From: Paraburkholderia monticola
GTDB lineage: Bacteria > Pseudomonadota > Gammaproteobacteria > Burkholderiales > Burkholderiaceae
Reading direction: 5' to 3'
Length of the DNA stretch: 64,000 nucleotides
Assembly: GCF_001580545.1 (NCBI RefSeq)
Contig: NZ_LRBG01000012.1
Span: 186,001-250,000 of the forward strand
Below, in pieces: positions 43,272-52,483 of this stretch (position 1 is its first letter; every line of letters begins with the position of its first letter). The position numbers were made by a program, and so were the translations under genes. The notes beneath the pieces are model-generated. The model had not been told where the DNA came from, searched no databases, and saw only the letters and a program-made list of their open reading frames with translations.

Positions 43272-45494
43272 TCACGCGCTCAGGTATTCCTGGGTTGCCG
43301 CATAGCCGCGGTCGTAGCCGACCCGCGAGCGCGCAGGCATGCCGTTGAAGATGCCGCCCTGCACGTGGACGCCCGCCGCGCGCAGCCGCTTCAGCGCATC
43401 GGCGATCTCGACCTCGCTGTGCATGCCCGAGCGCATCACGAAGAAGGTCGACCCCGCATACGCGCCGATGATCGACGCATCGGTCACGGCGAGCACCGGC
43501 GGCGTATCGATCAGGATCACGTCGTAGCGTTTCGCGAGGCCGTCGAGGTACTGCGGCAGACGCGGCGACATCAGCAGCTCGGACGGATTCGGCGGACGGC
43601 GCCCGCACGAGATGAAGCTCAGGCCCTCGATGTTCGAGCCGCGAATCGCTTCCTCCAGCGAGATCTGGCCGCTCAGCAGCTCGGACAGGCCGTTGTCCTG
43701 CACGCCGCCGACCTGACGTTCGAGCGCGCCGCGCCGCATGTCGCCGTCGATCAGCAGCACGCGCTTGCCCGAATGCGCGAGCAGCATCGCGAGATTCACA
43801 CTGAGGAAGCTCTTGCCGACACCGGCCATCGGGCCCGTCAGCATCACGATGCGGTTGCGCGCGTCCATCAGCGTGAACTGCATCGCGGTGCGCAGGCTGC
43901 GCAGACTTTCGATCGTCACGTCCTTCGGCCGCGCATTCGCGAGTACCGGACGCAGCCTTTCGCCGCCGCGCACGTAGCTGTTTTCGAGCTGCATCTGCTC
44001 GACGCTTTGCGGCACCAGACCGAACACCGGCAGATGGAACGCGCGCTCGACGTGATCGGGGTCGTCGATGCCCTTGAACAGATTGCGGCGCAGGAACACG
44101 AAGCCGGTACCCGCGATCAGCCCGAGAATCACGGCCGCCGAGATGATCAGCATCTTCTTCGGCTTGACCGGCGCGCCGGGGCGCAGCGCCGCATCGACGA
44201 TATGCACGTTGCCGCCCGTGCCGGCCTTCTGCACCGAGAGCTCCTGCACGCGATTGAGCAGCAGCACGTAGATGTCTTCGGCGACCTTCGCGTCGCGCTG
44301 CAACTGCACGGCCTTCACTTCGGTGGCCGGCAGATCGCGGAAACGGTCCGCGTATTTGGCGCGCTGCGCCTGCAGCTCGGCCATCTGCTCGCGCGCGGCG
44401 ACGAGTGTCGGATGGTCGTCGCCGTAGCGCTCGGCGAGCTGCGTCATCTGCAGACGCAAGGCGGCGATCTGCTGCTCGTATTGCACGCTGCCTTCGAGGT
44501 AGACCTTCGCCTCGTCGCTCGCGTTGATCGAGCCGGACTGACGCTGATAGGCGGTCAGCGCGGCTTCCGCGCGTTCGAGGTCGGCCTTCAGGCGCGGCTC
44601 CTCGCTCTTCAGGAAGTCGAGCATCTTGATTGCGTCGGCCTGCTTGTTCGACACGTGCTGGCGCAGATACGACTGCGCGAGCGCATTGGCGACGAGCGCC
44701 GCATGCTCGGGGCTCTTGTCCTCCAGCGAGATCTGGATCACGCCGGTCTGCTTGCCCTGCTCCTGCACCGTGATGGCCGACTGGAACGCGGTGATCGCGT
44801 CGAGATCGTTCGACCGCACGACGGTGAACTCCTGGCCGGGGCGCGCGAGAAGCGTGCTGACGAGCATCGTCACGCCGCCGCCTTGCGCCTGCTGGCCGAC
44901 CTGGCCGCGCAGCAACAGCGAGCCATTCGGCGCGAGCAGCTCGTAGTGCTGCGCATCGACCACCCGCAGCAGCAGCTTCTCGCCTTCGAGCGACGGCGTC
45001 ACGTCGATCGAATCGACCTCGACGTTTTCGCCGCCCCAGGCAAACGCCGTGAGCCCCAGCCACGGCCGCGCGGGCTGGCCCGGCGTCGCGAGGCGCGCGG
45101 CGATGTTGCCGAGCAGCGGAATCGTGCGCGGCGTGACGCTGAAGTTCAGCTTCAGCTGCTGCACGACCGGGCCGACCACGCCGCGGCTCTTGATGATTTC
45201 GATCTCGGCGTCGGTCGGCAGCGAGGTCGAGCCGCTCGTGATCGCGGCGCCGGTCTGCGTCTGCGTGAGCGCCTGCGAGGTGTTGTCGGACTGCTCGACG
45301 CGCACGTGCGCGTCGGCCGAATAGATCGGCTTGGCGAGGTAGCAGTACGCGACCGCCATCGCGACGATGATCGCGGTGATCGCGAGCAGCCACCAGATGT
45401 CGTCGAGGATCACCTGCAGCAGTTGTCCGAGGACGATGTCTTCTTCTTCGGTCTTGATCGGACCAGCCATGTGTGGAGAGAGTTGATTGCTCAC
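43272..45494 (-). CDS. bceF: BY-kinase/Wzc-type chain-length and export regulator BceF
   Basis: A 740-residue polysaccharide co-polymerase of class 2a: TM1 near 34-53, a periplasmic Wzz domain with coiled coil, TM2 near 455, and a cytoplasmic tyrosine autokinase. Walker A MLTGPMAGVGKSFLSVNLA is near 556 and Walker A' RVLLIDGDMRRG follows. The C-terminal tail GYDRGYAATQEYLSA has three Tyr for autophosphorylation. It works with BceE (export) and BceD (phosphatase). GTG 45494 gives the family length. ATG 45470 is the next option. Upstream is a 23-bp tandem repeat. Confidence 0.9.
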   Translation of the reverse strand: MSNQLSPHMAGPIKTEEEDIVLGQLLQVILDDIWWLLAITAIIVAMAVAYCYLAKPIYSADAHVRVEQSDNTSQALTQTQTGAAITSGSTSLPTDAEIEIIKSRGVVGPVVQQLKLNFSVTPRTIPLLGNIAARLATPGQPARPWLGLTAFAWGGENVEVDSIDVTPSLEGEKLLLRVVDAQHYELLAPNGSLLLRGQVGQQAQGGGVTMLVSTLLARPGQEFTVVRSNDLDAITAFQSAITVQEQGKQTGVIQISLEDKSPEHAALVANALAQSYLRQHVSNKQADAIKMLDFLKSEEPRLKADLERAEAALTAYQRQSGSINASDEAKVYLEGSVQYEQQIAALRLQMTQLAERYGDDHPTLVAAREQMAELQAQRAKYADRFRDLPATEVKAVQLQRDAKVAEDIYVLLLNRVQELSVQKAGTGGNVHIVDAALRPGAPVKPKKMLIISAAVILGLIAGTGFVFLRRNLFKGIDDPDHVERAFHLPVFGLVPQSVEQMQLENSYVRGGERLRPVLANARPKDVTIESLRSLRTAMQFTLMDARNRIVMLTGPMAGVGKSFLSVNLAMLLAHSGKRVLLIDGDMRRGALERQVGGVQDNGLSELLSGQISLEEAIRGSNIEGLSFISCGRRPPNPSELLMSPRLPQYLDGLAKRYDVILIDTPPVLAVTDASIIGAYAGSTFFVMRSGMHSEVEIADALKRLRAAGVHVQGGIFNGMPARSRVGYDRGYAATQEYLSA

Positions 45495-45514
45495 AGTTCG
45501 ATCCCGTGTCGTTG

Positions 45515-45556
45515 GCTTCAGCGGTACTTCTGCATGTGCTTCAGCGGTACTTCTGC
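45515..45556. repeat. Tandem 23-bp repeat upstream of bceF
   Basis: GCTTCAGCGGTACTTCTGC occurs at 45515-45533 and again at 45538-45556, a 23-bp period, followed by CTTTCC-rich sequence. It lies in the roughly 136 bp between bceE and bceF. It may be a regulatory RNA element or a slippage product. Confidence 0.8.
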
Positions 45557-45630
45557 TTTCCTTCCGCTTTCCTTCTACTATCCGCGCCGCCCAAAGATCA
45601 GCGGCGCGGGACGCGCTACAACCCAAACCT

Positions 45631-46836
45631 TCAGCGCGTCAGCTGCTTCAGATAGAACAGCGTCTGCACGCTCGGCAGCACCTGCTCCAGCACGCGGTTG
45701 AAGGTGGTCGACGCGGCGGTGCCCACGTACACGACGTCGAGCGGCTGCAACTGGAACTGCGAGGACAGCATGATCGAGTCCGGTTGCGTCATGTCGAGGC
45801 GGAACACTTCGGGCGTGGTCGGATGCTCGCGCATGCCGCGCATCACGTAGATCTGCCGCGGATTGGCGTCGGTGTTCAGGATGCCGCCGCCTTGCGTGAG
45901 CGCGTCGGCGATCGTCATGCGGCCGCGCACGATCGGCACCTGAATCGGCGTCTTCACTTCGCCCATCACGAAGATGCGGCTATCGGTGCGGTCCGGCACG
46001 TTGACCACGTCGCCGTTCTGCAGCATCACGTTCTGGGTCGTGTCGCCCTGATCGAGCATGCGATCGGCGTCGAGCACGTAGAGCTTGTGATTGCGCGTGA
46101 GGCGTACGCGCTGGATGTCGGCGTCCGTGTTCGTGCCGCCCGAGCGCGTGATCGCGTCGACCAGCGTGAGCGGCACGTCGCTGATCGCAAGCGGTCCCGG
46201 CTGCTTCACTTCGCCCGTGATCTGCACTTTCTTGCCGCGATACGACAGCACGCGCACGTCGACCTGCGGATTGCGGATATAGCGCACGAGGCCGGTGGCG
46301 AGCTGATCGCGCAGCTCGGTCGTGGTTTTGCCCGCGGCCTGGATACGGCCGACGAACGGGAAAAAGATCGTGCCGTCGGCCGCGATGGTCTGCCCGTACG
46401 GATCGGCCTGGCCCGGCAGCGCGGCCGTATACGGCTGCTGCAACGCGCCCGCGATCGTCTGGGTGGTGTTGCCGCCCGAGGACAACGTACTGCCTTGCGG
46501 CGTGGTCAGCTCGGGGTGATCCCACACGGTGATGCCGAGGATGTCCTGGGGCGCCAGGTGGTACACGTACTGCGACGGATCGCTGAGTGTCGACGGCGGC
46601 AGCGGCTGCGGTTTTTCGGCGACGGCTTGCGCCTGCGCCATGATCAGCTTCGCATCGATCAGATGCACCGGATAGGTCTCGCTCGACGCCTGATCGTTGT
46701 CTTTGAGCCGCGACGTGTCGAGATAATTGCCCGGTGCGGTCGCGCAGGCCGACAGAAAAGACGTCAGCAAAAGCGAGCCGGCGAGCTTTGCGCGCAGGCT
46801 CGCGAATGAATGTGCGTTGCGGGGTTTCTTCAGCAT
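45631..46836 (-). CDS. bceE: Outer-membrane polysaccharide export lipoprotein BceE
   Basis: A 401-residue OPX protein of the Wza/BexD type. Lipoprotein signal peptide ends LSAC with the lipidated C31. The poly-export domain (YHLAPQDILGITVWDHPEL) is followed by two SLBB repeats (VQITGEVKQPGPLAISDV and IFVMGEVKTPIQVPIVRG). It forms the outer-membrane channel, partnered by BceF. ATG 46836 overlaps the bceD stop. Confidence 0.92.
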   Translation of the reverse strand: MLKKPRNAHSFASLRAKLAGSLLLTSFLSACATAPGNYLDTSRLKDNDQASSETYPVHLIDAKLIMAQAQAVAEKPQPLPPSTLSDPSQYVYHLAPQDILGITVWDHPELTTPQGSTLSSGGNTTQTIAGALQQPYTAALPGQADPYGQTIAADGTIFFPFVGRIQAAGKTTTELRDQLATGLVRYIRNPQVDVRVLSYRGKKVQITGEVKQPGPLAISDVPLTLVDAITRSGGTNTDADIQRVRLTRNHKLYVLDADRMLDQGDTTQNVMLQNGDVVNVPDRTDSRIFVMGEVKTPIQVPIVRGRMTIADALTQGGGILNTDANPRQIYVMRGMREHPTTPEVFRLDMTQPDSIMLSSQFQLQPLDVVYVGTAASTTFNRVLEQVLPSVQTLFYLKQLTR

Positions 46837-47285
46837 ATTTTCTTCAGCCATCCCATGACCAGATGTTCGATGAGCACGAGACTCTCCCTGTATTCGTCGT
46901 CCGCGCCGCCGTGCGGATCGGCGACGTCCGAATCGGCTTCCCACTTGCCGAGCGGATAGACCTTGCCGCGCGCGGCCGGATCGAGCGCCTCGACCTCGCT
47001 GACCTGCGCGCGCTCGCTGACCAGCACGAGATCGGCCGCGCGCACGAGCGAGCGCTCAAGTCGCCGCGCATGGTGCAGGCCCGCGGCGACGCCGCGCTCT
47101 TCGAGCAGGCGCCGCATCACCGGGTCCATGCCGTGGCCGTTCACCGCGCGAATGCCCGCCGAATGAAACGCGATCGGCGCGGTGCGAGCGCGCGGCGCGC
47201 GCCCCTGGCGAGCCTTGAACAGCATCTCGGCGGCGGGCGAGCGGCACACGTTGGCGTGGCACACGATCAGAACGTTGTCGAACAT
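46830..47285 (-). CDS. bceD: Low-molecular-weight protein tyrosine phosphatase BceD
   Basis: A 151-residue LMW-PTP. The P-loop CHANVCRS gives the nucleophile C9 and R15. The general acid Asp is in DVADPHGG near 122. It dephosphorylates the BY-kinase BceF, controlling polymer synthesis. GGAG upstream. Stop overlaps the bceE start by several bases. Confidence 0.93.
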   Translation of the reverse strand: MFDNVLIVCHANVCRSPAAEMLFKARQGRAPRARTAPIAFHSAGIRAVNGHGMDPVMRRLLEERGVAAGLHHARRLERSLVRAADLVLVSERAQVSEVEALDPAARGKVYPLGKWEADSDVADPHGGADDEYRESLVLIEHLVMGWLKKIC

Positions 47286-47321
47286 GGCGGGCTCCTGTCT
47301 GGCGCGGCGAGCGCGGTGGCC

Positions 47322-48773
47322 TCAGCGGCCCGCCGCGTCGGCTGCGGCCACAGCGGCCACGACCGCCGGCGTCGCAGCGTGCGCGCCCACGCGCGCCGGC
47401 GCATGGCGCAACGCGTGGCGCCGGCCGATCGCGTGATATTCGATGCCGAGTTCGAGCAGCACGTCCGGCTCGTACAGATTGCGGCCGTCGAAAATCAGCG
47501 GCGTTTTCAGCACACGCTTGAGCGCATCGAAGTCGGGACTCTTGAAGACCTTCCACTCGGTCAGGATCACCAGCGCATCGACACCGCTCGCCGCTTCCAT
47601 CTCGTCGTTCACGAACGACAGGCGCGCATGCTGCTGCGGCACGTCCTGCAGATCGAGCGCGAACACGCGCTTCGCTTCGTCGATCGAAACCGGGTCGTAG
47701 GCCTTCACGCGCGCGCCGCGGCGCAGCAGCGCGGCGATCAGCTCGCGGCTCGGCGCCGCGCGCATGTCGTCGGTGTTCGGCTTGAACGCGAGGCCCCACA
47801 CGCCGAACGTGCGGTCCGACAGATCCTCGCCAAGACGCGCGACGATCTTCTGCGCGAGGATCTGCTTCTGCGCGTCGTTGACCGCTTCCACCGCTTCGAG
47901 AATGCGCAGGTTCGCGCCCCGATCGGCCGCGGTGCGGATCAGCGCCTGCACGTCCTTCGGAAAGCACGAGCCGCCATAGCCGCAACCCGCGTACAGGAAG
48001 TCGTAGCCGATGCGCGGATCGGAACCGATTCCGCGACGCACCGCCTCGATATCCGCGCCGACGCGGTCGGCCAGATTCGCGAGCTCGTTCATGTACGAGA
48101 TGCGTGTCGCGAGCATCGCGTTGGCCGCGTACTTCGTGAACTCGGCGGAACGCACGTCCATATGCAGCGTGCGCTCGCGATTGCGGTTGAACGGGGCATA
48201 CAGGCGCTTCATCAGCTCGCGCGCCTTTTCGCCGGGCACGTCGTCGTCGCAGCCGAGCACGATGCGATCGGGCCGCGTGAAGTCCTCGACGGCCGCGCCC
48301 TCCTTCAGGAACTCCGGATTCGACACGACCGAGAACATCTGCTCGACCCCGCGCGCGGCCAGCTCGGCGGCGACCACGTCGCGCACGCGCGAGGCGGTGC
48401 CGACCGGCACCGTCGATTTGTCGACGATCACCTTGAAGCCGTTCATATGGCGGCCGATGTTGCGCGCGGCCGCGAGCACGTATTGCAGATCGGCGGAGCC
48501 GTCTTCGTCGGCGGGCGTGCCGACCGCGATGAACTGGATGTCGCCGTGTGCGACCGCGGCCTCGACGTCGGTGGAGAACGTCAGGCGTTTCGCGCGGCGA
48601 TTGCGCGCGATGATCTCCTGCAGACCCGGCTCGTGAATCGGCACGCCACCGTTGTTGAGCACGTCGATCTTGCGCGCGTCGACGTCGAGACAGAACACGT
48701 CGTGGCCGATGTCGGCCAGACACGCGCCGGTCACGAGGCCGACATAGCCGCTACCGATGATCGTCAGGTTCAT
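47322..48773 (-). CDS. bceC: UDP-glucose 6-dehydrogenase BceC
   Basis: A 483-residue enzyme. NAD site [20 protein letters not shown], then [32 protein letters not shown] and the active Cys in [15 protein letters not shown] (near 268). It oxidises UDP-glucose to UDP-glucuronate. ATG 48773 has GAGG eight bases upstream. A GTG nine bases earlier is less likely. The Ala-rich C-terminal tail past residue 455 is an extension. Confidence 0.95.
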   Translation of the reverse strand: MNLTIIGSGYVGLVTGACLADIGHDVFCLDVDARKIDVLNNGGVPIHEPGLQEIIARNRRAKRLTFSTDVEAAVAHGDIQFIAVGTPADEDGSADLQYVLAAARNIGRHMNGFKVIVDKSTVPVGTASRVRDVVAAELAARGVEQMFSVVSNPEFLKEGAAVEDFTRPDRIVLGCDDDVPGEKARELMKRLYAPFNRNRERTLHMDVRSAEFTKYAANAMLATRISYMNELANLADRVGADIEAVRRGIGSDPRIGYDFLYAGCGYGGSCFPKDVQALIRTAADRGANLRILEAVEAVNDAQKQILAQKIVARLGEDLSDRTFGVWGLAFKPNTDDMRAAPSRELIAALLRRGARVKAYDPVSIDEAKRVFALDLQDVPQQHARLSFVNDEMEAASGVDALVILTEWKVFKSPDFDALKRVLKTPLIFDGRNLYEPDVLLELGIEYHAIGRRHALRHAPARVGAHAATPAVVAAVAAADAAGR

Positions 48774-48854
48774 GGATTGCACCTCGATAAATGGAGTTGA
48801 TTCAGGAATGCGCTCGCGCGACGCGTGGCATCGGCGAGCTCCGGCGTTCGATGG

Positions 48855-50252
48855 TCAATAGGCGTTGCTGCCCGCGAAGCCCTTCCACAGCGTCAGCACG
48901 ACGATCTTGATGTCGAGCCAGAAGGTCCAGTGCTGCATGTAGTACAGATCGAGCTTCACGCGGCCCATCATCTTTTCGATGCGATCGGTTTCGCCGCGAT
49001 AGCCGTTGATCTGCGCCCAGCCGGTGATGCCCGGCTTGATCCGGTAGCGGTGCATGTAGCCCTTGACCAGATCCTTGTAGATGTCGTCGTGCTCGAGCGC
49101 GTGCGGACGGGGACCCACCACCGACATCTCGCCGCGCAGCACGTTGATGAACTGCGGCAGCTCGTCGAGGCTGGTGCGGCGCAGGAACGCGCCGACCGCG
49201 GTGATGCGCGGATCGCGGCGCGTGGCCTGGGTGACCTTGCCGGCCGTTTCCGTGTGCAGCTTCATCGAGCGGAACTTGAAGATCTCGAACTCGCGGCCGT
49301 CGATGCCCTTGCGTCGCTGGCGGAACAACACCGGCCCCGGCGAGCTGAGCTTCACCATCAGCGCGATCACGAGCATCAGCGGCGCGAGCGCGGTCAGCGC
49401 GCCGAGCGCGAACAGCCTGTCGAAGACGCGCTTGGGCAGCACGCGCAGGTCGGTGATCGGCGAGGCGGCCAGATTGATCGCCGGCACGCCGAGCAGTTCG
49501 ACCATCGGCTGGTTGAACAGCGTCAGGCTGCCGACGTCCGGGATGAAGCGGATGTTCACGAAGTCGTTGCGCAGATCCGTCACGAAGCGATGGATCGCCT
49601 TCTCCTTCGAGATCGGCAGCGCGAGCCACAGCTCGCGGATCGCGCGCTGCCGCACCAGCTGGATCATGCGCTGATAGTCGCGCTCGACCGGCACGCCCGC
49701 GATCGCGTGCGGGGCATCCGGGTCTTCATAGGGATTGATGGTGCCGTCCTCGTCGAACACGACGACGGGTGTGAAGCCCGCTTCCGGGCGGCCGTGCATC
49801 TGGTCGATCAGAAAGCGCCCGTACGGCGCGCCACCGACGATCGCGACCGCACGCTGATTGAAACCCTCGCGGCGGAGCCCGCGCAGGATCGAATAGACGA
49901 TCGCCTTGCTGACGACCAGCAGCACGATCGACGCGAGCGCCCAGTACACGAGCCACAGCCGCGACAGGCTGTCGGAGCGGTGCACGCTGAAGCTGATCAG
50001 CACGCCGACCACTTCGACCATCAGCCAGCCGCCCGTCACACGCGAGAGCAGATCGTAGAGCGGCTTGCCGCGCCACGACTGATAGATGCCGAGCGCCGGG
50101 AAGAACACCACCACGAGCAGGCAGCCGAACGCGAGCGACATGCTCTGCATATCGTCGAGCCAGACTATCGTGCCGCTGTGCACGGCCGCCGCCAGCACCG
50201 CGGCGAGCGCGACCATGGCGATGTCGATGATTCTCGCTAGAACGCTCAGCAT
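48855..50252 (-). CDS. bceB: Undecaprenyl-phosphate glucose-1-phosphate transferase BceB
   Basis: A 465-residue WbaP/WcaJ-type phosphoglycosyl transferase: four N-terminal TM helices, a CoA-binding-like domain (VAIVGGAPYGRFLIDQM), a fifth TM and the catalytic domain (FRQRRKGIDGREFEIFKFRS, RRTSLDELPQFINVLRGEMS, VGPRPHALEHD). It primes the carrier lipid with glucose-1-P. GAGGGG upstream. First gene of the bce-I run. Confidence 0.93.
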   Translation of the reverse strand: MLSVLARIIDIAMVALAAVLAAAVHSGTIVWLDDMQSMSLAFGCLLVVVFFPALGIYQSWRGKPLYDLLSRVTGGWLMVEVVGVLISFSVHRSDSLSRLWLVYWALASIVLLVVSKAIVYSILRGLRREGFNQRAVAIVGGAPYGRFLIDQMHGRPEAGFTPVVVFDEDGTINPYEDPDAPHAIAGVPVERDYQRMIQLVRQRAIRELWLALPISKEKAIHRFVTDLRNDFVNIRFIPDVGSLTLFNQPMVELLGVPAINLAASPITDLRVLPKRVFDRLFALGALTALAPLMLVIALMVKLSSPGPVLFRQRRKGIDGREFEIFKFRSMKLHTETAGKVTQATRRDPRITAVGAFLRRTSLDELPQFINVLRGEMSVVGPRPHALEHDDIYKDLVKGYMHRYRIKPGITGWAQINGYRGETDRIEKMMGRVKLDLYYMQHWTFWLDIKIVVLTLWKGFAGSNAY

Positions 50253-50846
50253 GCGCCGCCCCTCTGTTCGTCAGTCAAAGTGCGATCCGTCGGTTGGTTG
50301 AAATCGATGTTGCGTGCGGGTTTCGTCATCGGGCTTTTGATTGGCTATCCGCGTCGCGCCTGAATGGGCACGAATGAGCTGACCGGAAAAACGAGTCAGC
50401 ATGAGTGAATACCCCGGTACATATATCAATAAAGCGGTATTAAAATTCGCAGGACAAGACTGCAAAATATCTCAAATTGTATCGGTCAGAATTTCGACAT
50501 TATTTTTGCTTTTTGTGCGGTAATTGTTGCCGCCATGCGAGTCGATAGATGCGTCCGGACGCTCGATTCGGGCCCTTCGCCAAGGTAGCTTTCGCTTCAT
50601 GCAAGCTTCGGCCGCAACCCTTGGGTGGCGGACGCGCCGCCATTCTTGCCGATCATTAAGCGTAAAAAAATGCCAGCCGATTTTTTTGGGATATTTTTTG
50701 TTTTCGAATAAACCCGGCGCGCATTTTTTCCTGCTTTTCGAATAAATCAGATGCGCTTTTTATCCATATTGTATTTAACGCGCTTTTATTGATTCGGAAC
50801 TTCGTGATAAAACTCGACGCACTCATCCAGTCTCGAGGAGATCACC
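50253..50846. promoter_or_regulatory. AT-rich bidirectional regulatory region of bce-I
   Basis: 594 bp without a gene between divergent bceB and bceA. It is strongly AT-rich and holds two copies of TTTTCGAATAAA (50701-50712, 50735-50746), each followed six bases on by GCGC and a T-run. The inner TTCGAA is palindromic. These are good candidates for a regulator site of bceA. Confidence 0.65.
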
Positions 50847-52412
50847 ATGACAGCTCCGGCTCCGGTCACGCCCACCGGCACCCGGCCCACCCCCGCCAAC
50901 TCGCCCAAGTCCGCAACCAGCGTCAAGCTCAAGGTTCATCCCGTGATTCTCGCGGGCGGTTCGGGCACCCGTCTGTGGCCGATGTCGCGCGAGCAGCATC
51001 CCAAGCAGCTGATCGGCCTGCTCGGCGAAGAGTCGCTGCTGCAATCGACGACCCACCGTCTCGACCGGCTCGAAGCCGGTTATCCGCTCGCCGGCCAACT
51101 GACGGTCGTGGCCAACGAAGAGCAACGCTTTACGACCGCCGAGCAGTTGCGCACGAGCGGCAAGACGAGCCGCTTGATACTCGAACCCGTGGGCCGTGAC
51201 ACCGCGCCCGCGTTGACGGTGGCCGCGTTGTCCGTCGCCGCGCAGGACGAAGACGGCATCATGGTCGTGATGCCCGCCGATCACGCGGTCGCCGACAGCC
51301 AAGGCTTTCGCGCGGCGGTGGCCGCCGGCGTGCAGCATGCGGCGGCCGGCCATATCGTCACGATGGGTATCGTGCCGACGCGTCCCGAGACCGGCTATGG
51401 CTATATCCGTATCGGCGCGCCGCTCGGTCGTGATGACGCGCGCAATGCTCCGGACGCCGAAGCATCGAGCGGCATCGTCGCGCATCGGCTCGACCGTTTC
51501 GTCGAAAAGCCGCATCTGGAGCTCGCGCAGCGCTATGTCGAATCGCGCGAATACTGGTGGAACAGCGGCATTTTCATCGTGCGCGCATCGACGTGGCTCA
51601 AGGCGATCCGCCATTTCCAGCCGGCCATTCACGAAGCGTGCGAAGCGGCTTTCGCGGGCGGCAAGTCGGACGGCGACTTCTTCCGGCTGCAACGCGACGC
51701 GTTCAGCGCATCGCCGTCGAATTCGATCGACTACGCGGTGATGGAGCAGCTTGGCGGCGACCAGAGCATCACAAGCGGCGTGGTCGTGCCACTCGAGGCC
51801 GGCTGGTCCGACGTCGGCTCGTGGGATGCGATCTGGGACATCTCGGAGAAAGACGCGGATCGCAACGTGAGCCGTGGCCGGGTGATGTTCGAAGGCGCGA
51901 ACTCGACTTTCGCGCATTCCGAAGGACGCCTGATCGCGTGCGTCGGCACCCAGGATCTGGTCGTCGTCGAGACCGCGGATGCGATTCTCGTCGCCGACAA
52001 GTCACGCGTGCAGGACGTCAAGAAGATCGTCAACCGGATTCGCGCGGACGGCGGCGCCGAAGCGGCCAATCATCGCAAGGTGCATCGGCCGTGGGGCAAC
52101 TACGATTCCGTCGATACCGGCGAGCGCTTTCAGGTCAAGCGCATCGTCGTCAAACCGGGGGCGCGGCTGTCGTTGCAGATGCATCATCATCGCGCGGAGC
52201 ACTGGATCGTCGTGCGCGGCACCGCCCTCGTCACGCGTGGCGACGAGCGCTTCATCGTGTCCGAAAACGAGTCGGCCTATATTCCGCTCGGCGTCACCCA
52301 TCGCCTCGAAAACCCCGGCAAGATGCCGCTCGAAATGATCGAGGTGCAGTCGGGCTCATATCTGGGTGAAGACGATATCGTGCGCTTCGACGATACGTAC
52401 GGACGGCAGTGA
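50847..52412 (+). CDS. bceA: Mannose-1-phosphate guanylyltransferase/mannose-6-phosphate isomerase BceA
   Basis: A 521-residue bifunctional enzyme. The nucleotidyltransferase motif GGSGTRLWP spans residues 37-45, with KPHLELAQRYVES and WNSGIFI. The C-terminal cupin PMI domain has QMHHHRAEHWIVVRG near 444 with three His for zinc. Produces GDP-mannose. GAGGAG upstream confirms the start. About 25 extra N-terminal residues are unusual for the family. Confidence 0.95.
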   Translation: MTAPAPVTPTGTRPTPANSPKSATSVKLKVHPVILAGGSGTRLWPMSREQHPKQLIGLLGEESLLQSTTHRLDRLEAGYPLAGQLTVVANEEQRFTTAEQLRTSGKTSRLILEPVGRDTAPALTVAALSVAAQDEDGIMVVMPADHAVADSQGFRAAVAAGVQHAAAGHIVTMGIVPTRPETGYGYIRIGAPLGRDDARNAPDAEASSGIVAHRLDRFVEKPHLELAQRYVESREYWWNSGIFIVRASTWLKAIRHFQPAIHEACEAAFAGGKSDGDFFRLQRDAFSASPSNSIDYAVMEQLGGDQSITSGVVVPLEAGWSDVGSWDAIWDISEKDADRNVSRGRVMFEGANSTFAHSEGRLIACVGTQDLVVVETADAILVADKSRVQDVKKIVNRIRADGGAEAANHRKVHRPWGNYDSVDTGERFQVKRIVVKPGARLSLQMHHHRAEHWIVVRGTALVTRGDERFIVSENESAYIPLGVTHRLENPGKMPLEMIEVQSGSYLGEDDIVRFDDTYGRQ

Positions 52413-52483
52413 CCTTCGATAGACAGTCATGACGAAGCGGGAACCTGCGGCGGCGTCGAGCGCGGCCGCGGGGACCGCCGGGC

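Noticed and set aside
52413..52483. Terminator between bceA and the transposase-domain gene
   Set aside because: The GC-rich stretch gives only short, competing stems and no U-tract on either strand.
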